From contig URMH01000053.1 of the NCBI GenBank assembly GCA_900549015.1, positions 1-17,362 of the forward strand: a stretch of DNA of 17,362 nucleotides, written 5' to 3'. The stretch comes from an uncultured Blautia sp. GTDB taxonomy: Bacteria; Bacillota; Clostridia; Lachnospirales; Lachnospiraceae. This document shows positions 6,691-13,621 of this stretch, piece by piece; the first letter of the stretch is position 1; each line of letters begins with the position of its first letter. The position numbers and the translations under genes were made by a program. Below the pieces are notes generated by a model. It saw only the letters and a list, made by a program, of their open reading frames with translations. It had not been told where the DNA came from and searched no databases.

Positions 6691-7275
6691 TCATGCAGTC
6701 AGGCAGGGCTGATATGCCGCACCGGTACAGAGTACAAAAATCCCCTGAATTACCTGGAAGCACACATTCAGAATAAATTCTATATCTTCTGCCACATTTC
6801 TTGTTTTTCTCAAATACTGTTCATGGCTCTCACTGATATATGTAAACAGCTCAGAAAGACAGCCAAAAGAAATCGCTTCTTTTACATGACGCTCTGCTTC
6901 TCCGCTTTTAATGCAGGATTTTAAATCGTTCTTTAACGCCTTCTCATACTGTCCATGTTCAATCAATGTTCCTGTATATGTTTTGTTATGCGGAAAAGTA
7001 AAATAATCTGCCATATAATGAATGACCTCGCCAAACTGTCTCCAGTAAACTCTCTCATTTCTGTCTTCAGGCGCTACCGCAACAAGGCGTGTGATCTTAC
7101 TTTCAATTTCATCTATTGTTCCAAAAAACTCGTGCTTCTTTGTGAGAAAAGACGGACGAATATCCGGCAAAATGCTGCCCAGGCAAAATGCCTTTCTGTG
7201 AGACTGAAGGCTTTCTGATACCTCCATCTGATCTGCCAGATACCTAGCTAACAATATATGAGATTTTTTACGCAT
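6691..7275 (-). CDS. Zinc-dependent phospholipase C-like protein
   Basis: A 194-residue protein without signal peptide or membrane helix. The His/Asp pattern fits the all-helical zinc-dependent phospholipase C/S1-P1 nuclease fold: His6 (SHILLARYL), Asp38 in GSILPDI, His48, His86 and Asp90 in VIHYMADYF, His96 in TFPHNK, His107 and His151. The GSxxPD and HxxxD spacings are those seen in short Clostridial proteins carrying this name. Whether it hydrolyses phospholipids is unknown; the missing signal peptide would leave it in the cytoplasm, unlike classical secreted phospholipase C. The start is supported by GAGGG six bases upstream, with its own promoter (7331-7359) and terminator (6638-6669), so it is monocistronic. 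A different metal-dependent hydrolase of the same fold remains possible. Confidence 0.72.
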   Translation of the reverse strand: MRKKSHILLARYLADQMEVSESLQSHRKAFCLGSILPDIRPSFLTKKHEFFGTIDEIESKITRLVAVAPEDRNERVYWRQFGEVIHYMADYFTFPHNKTYTGTLIEHGQYEKALKNDLKSCIKSGEAERHVKEAISFGCLSELFTYISESHEQYLRKTRNVAEDIEFILNVCFQVIQGIFVLCTGAAYQPCLTA

Positions 7276-7330
7276 TATTTCCCTCTACTTTCTTAAAATA
7301 TATAGCTTTCAATTACCCCAACTGAGCTCT

Positions 7331-7359
7331 ACTATAGCAGAAAGTTTCTTATTTTGCAA
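7331..7359 (-). promoter_or_regulatory. Extended -10 promoter of the phospholipase C-like gene
   Basis: On the minus strand, TTGCAA (7354-7359), a 17-base spacer, then TATAGT (7331-7336) preceded by TGC. The leader before the ATG at 7275 would be about 50 bases. Confidence 0.7.
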
Positions 7360-7367
7360 ACCCAGTT

Positions 7368-7437
7368 TTTCTCAATAATCTGTGAACTTTTTCGAGCTTT
7401 TTTGTGCATTTTTTATAAAATTCTATTTATTGAGAAA
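7368..7437. repeat. 11-bp perfect inverted repeat spanning the metA stop
   Basis: Arms TTTCTCAATAA (7368-7378) and TTATTGAGAAA (7427-7437) are 48 bases apart; the right arm holds the last codons of metA. No T-run follows on the minus strand, so it is not a standard terminator, but no other clear metA terminator is visible. It may be a long-range 3' stem protecting or ending the mRNA, or chance. Confidence 0.4.
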
Positions 7438-8352
7438 CGGGGTTCCTTCCAGGTCATACGGCGTACTCTGATAAACGTAATAGTTCAGCCAATTCGTATA
7501 AAGATTATTGGCATGAGCTCTCCATGTAAGGAGAGGGCGGTTGCTGGAATCGTCATTCTGATAATAGTTTTTCGGAATTTCAATAGGAAGATTTTTGCTT
7601 AAATCTCTTTTATATTCCCCGTCAAGAGTTACTCTGTCATACTCCGGATGTCCCATAACAAAAATTTTCCTGCCTCCGTCTGCCATAGCAAGAAAAATCC
7701 CTGCCTCCTCAGACTCCGCAAGGACAGTAAGCTCCTTACAGGCGTGAATATCTTCTATGGGAACCTCCGTATGTCTGGAATGCGGAGCAAGAAACACATC
7801 GTCAAAGCCTCTTACAAGAGGAATTTTCCGATTCATCACCTTATGCCAGAAAAGCCCGAACATCTTCTGTTCCAGCATACGTTTCTTTAATCCATAATGA
7901 TAATAAAGCCCTGCCTGGGCAGCCCAGCAGAGATAAATCGTAGAAGTTACGTGGCTCTCTGACCAGTCTATGATTTCCGTCAGCTCCTGCCAATAATCTA
8001 CTTCCTCAAATTCCATCTGCTCCACAGGCGCACCTGTAATGATCATCCCGTCAAACCGCTTTTCCCTCACTTCAGGGAAAATCTTATAAAACTGATTCAG
8101 ATGACTCATGGACGTATTTTTTGATTCGTGGCTTTCCACTGCCATAAAGGTCACGTCCACCTGCAGCGGCGTATTGGAAAGAGAGCGGAGAAGCTGAAGC
8201 TCCGTCTCCTCCTTCAAAGGCATAAGATTCAGGATTAAAATCTGAATGGGGCGTATATCCTGATGGATCGCCCGGTTTTCATCCATTACAAATATATTTT
8301 CTTTTTCCAGGATCTCCCTGACCGGAAGATCTTTCTGTATTTTAATCGGCAT
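7423..8352 (-). CDS. metAA: Homoserine O-acetyltransferase (MetA family)
   Basis: A 309-residue MetA, full length. It acylates homoserine as the first committed step of methionine synthesis in the cytoplasm. Visible: Glu111 in ITGAPVEQMEFEEVDYW, catalytic Cys142 in IYLCWAAQAG, and His235 and Glu237 in VMGHPEYDR. In this family Glu at position 111 is established as favouring acetyl-CoA, whereas Gly gives succinyl-CoA use, so acetyl transfer is predicted despite the historical succinyltransferase name. AGGAGG lies eight bases before the ATG and consists of the last codons of ligA (stop 8356-8358), so the two are translationally coupled. It appears to be the third gene of a rluF-ligA-metA transcript. 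No SAM riboswitch or T-box is visible upstream, so methionine control, if any, is not at this point. Confidence 0.95.
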   Translation of the reverse strand: MPIKIQKDLPVREILEKENIFVMDENRAIHQDIRPIQILILNLMPLKEETELQLLRSLSNTPLQVDVTFMAVESHESKNTSMSHLNQFYKIFPEVREKRFDGMIITGAPVEQMEFEEVDYWQELTEIIDWSESHVTSTIYLCWAAQAGLYYHYGLKKRMLEQKMFGLFWHKVMNRKIPLVRGFDDVFLAPHSRHTEVPIEDIHACKELTVLAESEEAGIFLAMADGGRKIFVMGHPEYDRVTLDGEYKRDLSKNLPIEIPKNYYQNDDSSNRPLLTWRAHANNLYTNWLNYYVYQSTPYDLEGTPFLNK

Positions 8353-8355
8353 GTT

Positions 8356-10323
8356 TTAGTCCTCCTGTTCCTGTCCTGCCAGTTGTAAAAAATCCTCTTC
8401 TGATAAAATGGGAATTCCCAGCTCTTTTGCTTTTTTATTTTTTGAGGAATTGGACGCTTTGTCATTGTTGATCAGATAGTTTGTTTTTCCTGTCACTGAG
8501 CCGGTCACTTTTCCTCCCAGAGATTCAATCAGTTCCTTTACTTCACCTCTGTTCGCAAAATGCTCCACACTTCCTGTAATTACAAAATTTAAACCTGCGA
8601 GGATCTGCGCCCCTGCTGTTTCCTCCTGCCTGATGCGCAGACAGGACAGAAGCCTTGAAAGTTTTCTGTTGTTTTCCTCATTTTTAAAATAGGCGCTCAA
8701 ATTTCCCGCGATCACCGGTCCGATACTGTCGATGGCGCTGATTTCCTCCACATCTGCACAACGTATTTTTTCTATGTCGTTATCAAAATGGCGGCAGATC
8801 ACTTTCGCATTTGCAAGACCGATATTTGCAATCCCAAGGCTGTAAATCACTTTCGGCAAGGTGGTATCTTTCGCTTTTTCAATGCTTTCCAGGAGATTTT
8901 GAAAAGATTTCTCTCCAAATCCTTCCATTGTCACAATCTCATCCCTGTATTTTTCAATTTCAAAAACATCTGCAAATTCATGAATAAAGCCTTTTGCAAT
9001 AAATTTTTCCAGCGTTGCCTCGGAAAGTCCGTCAATATTCATGGCGTCTCTGCTCGTAAAAAGAGTAAACGCCTTTATTTTTTTTGCCGGGCACTCCGGA
9101 TTTGTACAGTAAAGCGCTTCCACCTCATTTTCACAGCGGATCTTCGCCTCCTCACCGCAGGCAGGGCAGTGATCCGGAATCACAAGAGAGCCGCTTCTTG
9201 TGATATTTTCTTCAATCTGTGGAATGATCATATTTGCCTTATAAACACGGATGGTATCGCCAATCCCAAGAGCCAGCTCTTTTACGATGCTTATATTGTG
9301 AACACTGGCTCGGCTCACCGTCGTTCCTTCCAGCTCCACAGGTTCAAAAATGGCAACCGGATTAATGAGCCCCGTTCTGGACGGACTCCACTCCATTTCC
9401 ACAAGCGTTGTCTCCTTTATCTCATCTGCCCATTTAAAAGCAAAGGCATTTCTCGGAAATTTTGCAGTTCTTCCAAGAGAATCCCCGTATGCAATGTCAT
9501 CGTAAAGAGCAACAAGCCCATCTGAGGGAAAATCATTCATCTCTACTGCTTTTTCAAAATATTCCATTGCCCCGTCCAGAGTTTTTCCTGTCACAGCCCG
9601 GTATTCCACTGTGTCAAAGCCCTGGTTTTTCAGCCACATAAACTGTTCTTCTCTGGAATTATGAAAATCCACGTCCTGTGCGCTTACAAGGGAAAAAGCA
9701 AAAAATTTCACATGACGTCCCGCTGTAATTTCACTGTTTAACTGGCGCACAGAGCCGCTGCAGAGATTTCTCGGATTCTTATATCTCGCATCCACATCCT
9801 CTATCGCCGCATTGATCTTTTCAAAATCAGAGTATGTGATGATCGCCTCCCCCCGGAGAACAAGTCTTCCCTTATAGGAAATTTTCAGAGGAATGTTCTC
9901 AAATACACGGGCATTATTTGTGATCACCTCTCCCACAACACCGTTTCCTCTTGTAACTGCTTTTACAAGCTCTCCCTCTTCATAAGTAAGAACGATCGTA
10001 AGTCCGTCCAGCTTCCAGGACAGCAGCGTTTTATGCTCTCCCATAAATTCCCGGAGGACTTCTCTGTCCTTTGTCTTATCAAGAGACAGCATGGGGCTTT
10101 CGTGTTCTTCTTTTGGAAGCTGTTCCAGCACCTCATACCCTACGTTTACCGTTGGACTGTTTGCCAGAACGGTTCCCGTTTCTTTTTCCAGATTTTCCAG
10201 CTGATCGTAAAGACGGTCGTACTCCAGGTTGCTCATGATTTCCCTGTCTTCCTGATAATACGCCTTTCCTGCCCTGTTTAGCAGTTCCACAAGCTCTTTC
10301 ATTTGCTGTATCTTTTTTTCCAT
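8356..10323 (-). CDS. ligA: NAD-dependent DNA ligase LigA (divergent Lachnospiraceae-type)
   Basis: A 655-residue LigA that seals nicks using NAD in replication and repair. Order: Ia domain (1-65, NLEYDRLYDQL); adenylation domain with the AMP-accepting Lys104 in SWKLDGLTI; TRGNGVVGEVITNN (124-137) where typical LigA reads RGDGxxGEDVTxN; NPRNLCSGSVRQL (183-195) where others have NPRNAAAGSLRQL; FAFKWA with Lys297; OB fold with RTGxxNPVA; four-Cys zinc finger (386, 389, 406, 411); helix-hairpin-helix region (about 425-545); BRCT domain (574-650). The exchanges in the adenylation domain match what I recall of Lachnospiraceae LigA, so the enzyme is probably active. The start has AGGAGG five bases upstream and lies inside the 3' end of the rluF-like gene. 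Confidence 0.95.
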   Translation of the reverse strand: MEKKIQQMKELVELLNRAGKAYYQEDREIMSNLEYDRLYDQLENLEKETGTVLANSPTVNVGYEVLEQLPKEEHESPMLSLDKTKDREVLREFMGEHKTLLSWKLDGLTIVLTYEEGELVKAVTRGNGVVGEVITNNARVFENIPLKISYKGRLVLRGEAIITYSDFEKINAAIEDVDARYKNPRNLCSGSVRQLNSEITAGRHVKFFAFSLVSAQDVDFHNSREEQFMWLKNQGFDTVEYRAVTGKTLDGAMEYFEKAVEMNDFPSDGLVALYDDIAYGDSLGRTAKFPRNAFAFKWADEIKETTLVEMEWSPSRTGLINPVAIFEPVELEGTTVSRASVHNISIVKELALGIGDTIRVYKANMIIPQIEENITRSGSLVIPDHCPACGEEAKIRCENEVEALYCTNPECPAKKIKAFTLFTSRDAMNIDGLSEATLEKFIAKGFIHEFADVFEIEKYRDEIVTMEGFGEKSFQNLLESIEKAKDTTLPKVIYSLGIANIGLANAKVICRHFDNDIEKIRCADVEEISAIDSIGPVIAGNLSAYFKNEENNRKLSRLLSCLRIRQEETAGAQILAGLNFVITGSVEHFANRGEVKELIESLGGKVTGSVTGKTNYLINNDKASNSSKNKKAKELGIPILSEEDFLQLAGQEQED

Positions 10324-11059
10324 AATTTCCTCCTGGCACTGTCTGATTTACAGAACCGGTCAACATCTGTTCCAGCTCTTTCCACTCTTTTTCTGTAATT
10401 TCTCTGTATTGTCCCTTTCCAAGCCCGGAAAGTGTGAGGTTCATAATACGCACTCTTTTTAAGGATACCACCTGATACCCGAAATATTCACACATTCGTC
10501 TTATCTGTCTGTTCAATCCCTGTGTGAGAATAATACGAAAACAGTCCCTTCCCAGACGCTCAACAAAACACGGTCTTGTTATCGTCCCGAGAATAGGTAC
10601 TCCCGCTCCCATTTTCTTAACAAAGTCATCTGGAAATGGTTTGTTTGTCTTTACAATATATTCCTTTTCATGGAAGTTTCCTGCCTTCATGATTTTATTT
10701 ACAAGATCCCCCTGGTTCGTGAGAAGAAGAAGTCCCTCTGACTCTTTGTCAAGTCTCCCCACCGGATAGATCCGAAGCGGATAATGAAGATACTGGGTAA
10801 CTGTCATCTCATCTCGCTGCTGCTTCGTACTGCACACAATCCCTTTTGGTTTATAAAAAAGAAGCAGAACCTTCCGTTCCTCTTTTTTTACAGGCTTTCC
10901 GTCTATGAGAACACAGTCCGCACCGTCTGTTTTTTCTCCCGGCACGGCTGTTTTTCCATTTACTGTAACCCTTCCTTCCTCTATCAGACGGTCTGCCTCG
11001 CGTCTGGAACAGACACCTGCATCACTTAAAAATTTATTAATTCTGATTTTTTCGCTCAT
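10133..11059 (-). CDS. rluF: RluF-like 23S rRNA pseudouridine synthase with basic tail
   Basis: A 308-residue RsuA/RluB/E/F-family enzyme that isomerises specific uridines in rRNA. Visible: N-terminal S4 RNA-binding domain (5-60, INKFLSDAGVCSRREADRLI); catalytic motif GRLDKESEGL with Asp104; KEYIVKTNKPFP; GAGVPILGT (151-159); QGLNRQIRRMCEYFGY (180-195); and RIMNLTLSGL. The VPILGT and NLTLSGL wording is closest to E. coli RluF (23S U2604), so RluF-type specificity is likely. The fold is complete by about residue 233. A Gly/Lys/Arg/Asn-rich tail follows, and from residue 246 its codons overlap ligA in another frame for 191 bases. E. coli RluF also has a basic tail, so the tail can be real. No ribosome-binding site precedes the ATG, and the promoter lies so close that the message is probably leaderless. 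First gene of rluF-ligA-metA. Confidence 0.9.
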   Translation of the reverse strand: MSEKIRINKFLSDAGVCSRREADRLIEEGRVTVNGKTAVPGEKTDGADCVLIDGKPVKKEERKVLLLFYKPKGIVCSTKQQRDEMTVTQYLHYPLRIYPVGRLDKESEGLLLLTNQGDLVNKIMKAGNFHEKEYIVKTNKPFPDDFVKKMGAGVPILGTITRPCFVERLGRDCFRIILTQGLNRQIRRMCEYFGYQVVSLKRVRIMNLTLSGLGKGQYREITEKEWKELEQMLTGSVNQTVPGGNYGKKDTANERACGTAKQGRKGVLSGRQGNHEQPGVRPSLRSAGKSGKRNGNRSGKQSNGKRRV

Positions 11060-11065
11060 TGTTTT

Positions 11066-11094
11066 ATTATATATTTTTTCTCTTTGATTGGCAA
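11066..11094 (-). promoter_or_regulatory. Near-consensus promoter of rluF-ligA-metA, leaderless geometry
   Basis: On the minus strand, TTGCCA (11089-11094), a 17-base spacer, then TATAAT (11066-11071): 11 of 12 consensus bases. Only six bases (AAAACA) separate the -10 from the ATG at 11059, so transcription should start at or within one or two bases of the start codon. Confidence 0.8.
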
Positions 11095-11112
11095 CGTATT
11101 TTTCATGTGCAC

Positions 11113-11141
11113 TTGTTTTTTACTGTCGATTATTGTATCAT
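11113..11141 (+). promoter_or_regulatory. Promoter of the polysaccharide deacetylase gene
   Basis: TTGTTT (11113-11118), a 17-base spacer, then TATCAT (11136-11141), about 35 bases before the ATG at 11177. It is back to back with the rluF promoter without overlap. The -35 is weak, so confidence is moderate. Confidence 0.5.
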
Positions 11142-11176
11142 AGGAATGTATTTCAAAATGAACAGGAGGAACGATT

Positions 11177-12427
11177 ATGCCAGGCCGTAAACCACGAACC
11201 AGCCGGGTGTTGATTCTGATCGCCGTTCTTATGTGCCTCGCCTTTGGATTGGCTGTTCCGCAGTCCTCTTCCACACCGTCACCCATTGAGGGACAGCATA
11301 TGCCCGATATGTTCGTTGCCAGAGACAGCGATTCGGATACCGATTCCGACACTATATCCAAGCCTCAGGCGGATAGCGATTCAAAAGAAGAACCGTCTGA
11401 TGCAAAACCGGAGGATACGGATTCCACCAGCGAAACCATTCCCCCTCACCAGGTTTCTCCCGAAGCAGAAAAAGGAACCTGGACTTCCATTGACGGAATC
11501 TGGTATTTTCTTGTAGACGGCACGCCTTATCGCGGCTGGTTATATGATGCAGACGGAAACACCTATTATTTTAACAATAAGGACGGCAGCATGAAAACAG
11601 GCTGGCTGAAAAAAGACGGAAAACGGTACTATTTTGATCTGGACGGCATCATGCAGACAGGCGATATTACCGTTGACGGAGAAAGCTACCACCTGCTTCC
11701 GGACGGTTCTCAGGAAGGATACGTTCCGGAAGAAACGCCAGCCCCCGAAAAAGCTGACAAGAAAAAAACAGAGAGCAAAAAAGAAAAGCCAAAAGAAGAA
11801 TCAAAAGAAGAATCAAAAGAAAAAAAGACCATCGCCCTTACCTTTGACGATGGTCCCAGTTCTTTTACCGGGCGTCTTTTAGACTGTCTGGAAAAAAACA
11901 ATGCAAAAGCCACCTTTTTTATGGTTGGAAAAGAAATCGAAAGCTTTCCGGAGGAAGTAAAGCGCATGGAAGAACTCGGCTGCGAACTGGGTAACCATAC
12001 ATACAGCCACACAGATCTTACCACTCTTTCCGCTGAAGAGATTTCCAACGAAATCGGAACGGTAGATAAGCTTCTTTATGACCTCACAGGACACGGCGCA
12101 ACCGTTGTGCGCCCTCCTTACGGATCTATAAATGATAACGTGCGCTCCACTGTAGGAACTCCCATGATGCTCTGGTCTGTAGATACACTGGACTGGGAGA
12201 CAGAAGATGTACAGAAAATTGTCGACACGGTCATGTCTTCCGCAGAAGACGGCGCTGTCATTCTTATGCACGATATTTTCAAAACTTCTGTGGATGCAGC
12301 GGAGATCATTATTCCAAAACTGATCAAAGAAGGTTATGAGCTTGTGACTGTACATGAACTCGCAGAAAAATACGGAATTACTATGGAATCCGGCATTGCG
12401 TATGGAGCTATGAAAAAAGAATCCTGA
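11177..12427 (+). CDS. Exported polysaccharide deacetylase (NodB/CE4) with cell-wall-binding repeats
   Basis: A 416-residue protein. Order: basic N-terminus and hydrophobic segment (10-27), a signal peptide or anchor; Ser/Asp/Glu-rich linker (45-95, with SDSDTDSD); choline-binding-type cell-wall repeats (about 101-182: IDGIWYFL, GWLYDADGNTYYF, GWLKKDGKRYYF); Lys/Glu linker (190-217); CE4 deacetylase domain (218-405). Catalytic motifs are all present: TFDDGP with Asp224 and Asp225, HTYSH with metal ligands His274 and His278, RPPYG (312-316), WSVDTLDW, and LMHD with His365. CE4 enzymes of this layout remove acetyl groups from peptidoglycan amino sugars, giving lysozyme resistance, or from related wall or exopolysaccharides; the exact substrate is not evident. 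AGGAGG lies seven bases before the ATG. Single gene, divergent from rluF, ending at a terminator shared with the SH3b gene. Confidence 0.93.
   Translation: MPGRKPRTSRVLILIAVLMCLAFGLAVPQSSSTPSPIEGQHMPDMFVARDSDSDTDSDTISKPQADSDSKEEPSDAKPEDTDSTSETIPPHQVSPEAEKGTWTSIDGIWYFLVDGTPYRGWLYDADGNTYYFNNKDGSMKTGWLKKDGKRYYFDLDGIMQTGDITVDGESYHLLPDGSQEGYVPEETPAPEKADKKKTESKKEKPKEESKEESKEKKTIALTFDDGPSSFTGRLLDCLEKNNAKATFFMVGKEIESFPEEVKRMEELGCELGNHTYSHTDLTTLSAEEISNEIGTVDKLLYDLTGHGATVVRPPYGSINDNVRSTVGTPMMLWSVDTLDWETEDVQKIVDTVMSSAEDGAVILMHDIFKTSVDAAEIIIPKLIKEGYELVTVHELAEKYGITMESGIAYGAMKKES
11791..11821 (+). repeat. 12-bp direct repeat in the Lys/Glu linker of the deacetylase
   Basis: Two perfect copies of AAAAGAAGAATC (11791-11802, 11803-11814) and a partial third copy. 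They encode the KEES units that join the wall-binding repeats to the catalytic domain. Units of 12 bp keep the frame when gained or lost. Confidence 0.7.
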
Positions 12428-12445
12428 TTTCCATTATGCACTGCA

Positions 12446-12477
12446 AAACAGGCAGGAGTTTTTACTCCTGCCTGTTT
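12446..12477. terminator. Bidirectional terminator between deacetylase and SH3b genes
   Basis: A perfect 14-bp stem, AAACAGGCAGGAGT (12446-12459) with ACTCCTGCCTGTTT (12464-12477), has a TTTT loop between the convergent stops at 12427 and 12495. T-rich bases follow in both directions. Confidence 0.85.
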
Positions 12478-12494
12478 CTTATCCCTTATTATTT

Positions 12495-13403
12495 TTATTC
12501 TAACAGGCTGTTGTGAATATATCCAGTCTCTCCCTCATAGTCAATCTGGATCCACTCACCTTCTTCACCTGTCTTTGTAACTTCTGTGCCAGCGGAATAG
12601 CCTCCGATAATTTCGGCTTCTCCGTCTGCCGCAGCACGAACATTACAATCTTCCGTCACAGTGAGAGTTGTTCCCTCTCCTGCCTGTGTGGACGCATTTG
12701 TCTCTTCGCCCAGACCTGCAAGAAACGCTGCAAGAGCAGGGTCATTTGCCTGCGCATCGTCATTTGCTTTCTGAACCTTGGCTGTAAGCTCTTTTACATC
12801 GTCATCGGATTTCAGCTTATCTGTGTATGCGGAAATTTCCGTATCTTCTACCGCTCCTCCATCAATTTTGAGATTGCCTTCGCTGTCTGTGATCACATAG
12901 CACTGGCTCAATGCAGGCACTGGCGTATCAATATCTTTACAGATATAATTGAAACAAACATATACCACATAGGTTCCGTCTTCCATTCCCTTCTTGGTAT
13001 AGACATCTCCTACTTCATATCCTTCGATATAGTCTTTCGCATTTGTAACCTTTGCCTCGTCAGCCGGAGGCAAATCTACCTCTATTGCCTTCAGTGCCGC
13101 AATATCCTTATCCCCTAAAGCCTTGTAATAGCTTTTCATCAGTGCAGTTACTTCTGCACTTGCTTTCTCCATGGGATTGGCGCCTTTCTTCCCGTCGTCA
13201 GTCTCCCCATCTTTTGTCGAGGAAGAAGGAACATTTCCCTGGTCGTTCTGGGCTTCTACGTTCTTATCTGCATCGGTTTTACCCTTCTTATTTCCGACAC
13301 AGGCACGAATGCCAAAGAACAATACAGCCACGATTATCAGAATTGCGCCGCCTAACATGAAGTAGCGAAGGTTATCTGACAACCATTCTCTGAAATCATC
13401 CAA
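12495..13403 (-). CDS. Membrane-anchored protein with C-terminal bacterial SH3 domain, TTG start
   Basis: A 302-residue protein. Order: short N-terminal cytoplasmic part (DDFREWLSDNLRY); one membrane helix (about 15-34); Lys/Asp/Gly-rich linker (37-78); an alpha/beta region (80-192) with ALMKSYYKALGDKDIAALKAI at the front, which recalls NTF2-like folds; helical stretch (195-230); SH3b domain (247-302, NVRAAADGEAEIIGGY ... GYIHNSL). SH3b domains of this type bind peptidoglycan or proteins outside the cell. The open frame continues upstream to an ATG at 13493, but that extension is read from the tRNA-Arg gene. The TTG at 13403 has AAGGAGG eight bases upstream and is the real start. It follows the tRNA by 54 bases and has no separate promoter that I can see. 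Function unknown; a wall-sensing or envelope-scaffold role is only inferred. Confidence 0.83.
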   Translation of the reverse strand: MDDFREWLSDNLRYFMLGGAILIIVAVLFFGIRACVGNKKGKTDADKNVEAQNDQGNVPSSSTKDGETDDGKKGANPMEKASAEVTALMKSYYKALGDKDIAALKAIEVDLPPADEAKVTNAKDYIEGYEVGDVYTKKGMEDGTYVVYVCFNYICKDIDTPVPALSQCYVITDSEGNLKIDGGAVEDTEISAYTDKLKSDDDVKELTAKVQKANDDAQANDPALAAFLAGLGEETNASTQAGEGTTLTVTEDCNVRAAADGEAEIIGGYSAGTEVTKTGEEGEWIQIDYEGETGYIHNSLLE

Positions 13404-13411
13404 GTTCTTGT

Positions 13412-13418
13412 CCTCCTT
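13412..13418 (-). promoter_or_regulatory. Ribosome-binding site that sets the TTG start of the SH3b gene
   Basis: AAGGAGG on the minus strand, eight bases before TTG (13403). No ATG or GTG lies at suitable spacing, so the rare TTG start is favoured. Confidence 0.8.
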
Positions 13419-13432
13419 ATTAATACAACACG

Positions 13433-13453
13433 CTGGAACATCCGATGTTCCAG
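13433..13453. repeat. 21-bp perfect palindrome between tRNA-Arg and the SH3b gene
   Basis: Arms CTGGAACATC (13433-13442) and GATGTTCCAG (13444-13453) surround one central base, four bases beyond the tRNA 3' end. As RNA it folds into a strong hairpin; as DNA it could be an operator. No U-run follows, so it is not a typical terminator. The GAAC/GTTC spacing (seven bases) differs from the Gram-positive LexA box (four). Confidence 0.75.
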
Positions 13454-13457
13454 TCAG

Positions 13458-13529
13458 CACACCTGAAGGGAATCGAACCCCCGCACATGGCACCGGAAAC
13501 CACTGCTCTATCCACTGAGCTACAGGTGC
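13458..13529 (-). tRNA. tRNA-Arg, anticodon CCG
   Basis: The 72-base cloverleaf folds by hand: acceptor GCACCTG with CAGGTGT (first pair G-U), D stem GCTC/GAGC, anticodon stem GTGGT/GCCAT with loop TTCCGGT (anticodon CCG, reads CGG Arg), four-base variable loop, T stem GGGGG/CCCTT with loop TTCGATT, discriminator G. The 3' CCA is not encoded, so it must be added after transcription. The gene lies upstream of the SH3b gene on the same strand. Confidence 0.95.
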
Positions 13530-13571
13530 GTATTATATTCGAGAACTGTTTTTCCAATCTCGACAAGATTT

Positions 13572-13600
13572 ATAGTAACATATTTACCTCTACTTGTAAA
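13572..13600 (-). promoter_or_regulatory. Promoter of tRNA-Arg (and probably the SH3b gene)
   Basis: On the minus strand, TTTACA (13595-13600), a 17-base spacer, then TACTAT (13572-13577) preceded by TGT. Transcription would begin about 36 bases before the tRNA, leaving a short 5' leader for RNase P. Confidence 0.55.
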
Positions 13601-13621
13601 GTTATTTTTCTTGCAGAAGTC

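Noticed and set aside
8353..8420. SAM riboswitch or T-box ahead of metA
   Set aside because: The region is ligA coding sequence with only three bases between ligA stop and metA start; no such motif seen.
8788..9525. Plus-strand 245-residue open frame inside ligA
   Set aside because: Antisense of an intact, recognisable ligA; no start signal and Cys/Phe/Lys-rich low-quality composition.
13433..13453. Palindrome as a LexA (SOS) box
   Set aside because: GAAC and GTTC are seven bases apart, not the four of the Gram-positive LexA site.
13404..13493. N-terminal extension of the SH3b protein to ATG 13493
   Set aside because: It reads through the tRNA-Arg gene and the palindrome; TTG 13403 has a perfect ribosome-binding site.
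13532..13537. TATAAT directly upstream of tRNA-Arg
   Set aside because: Two bases from the mature 5' end, so transcription would start inside the tRNA; no -35 at 16-18 bases.
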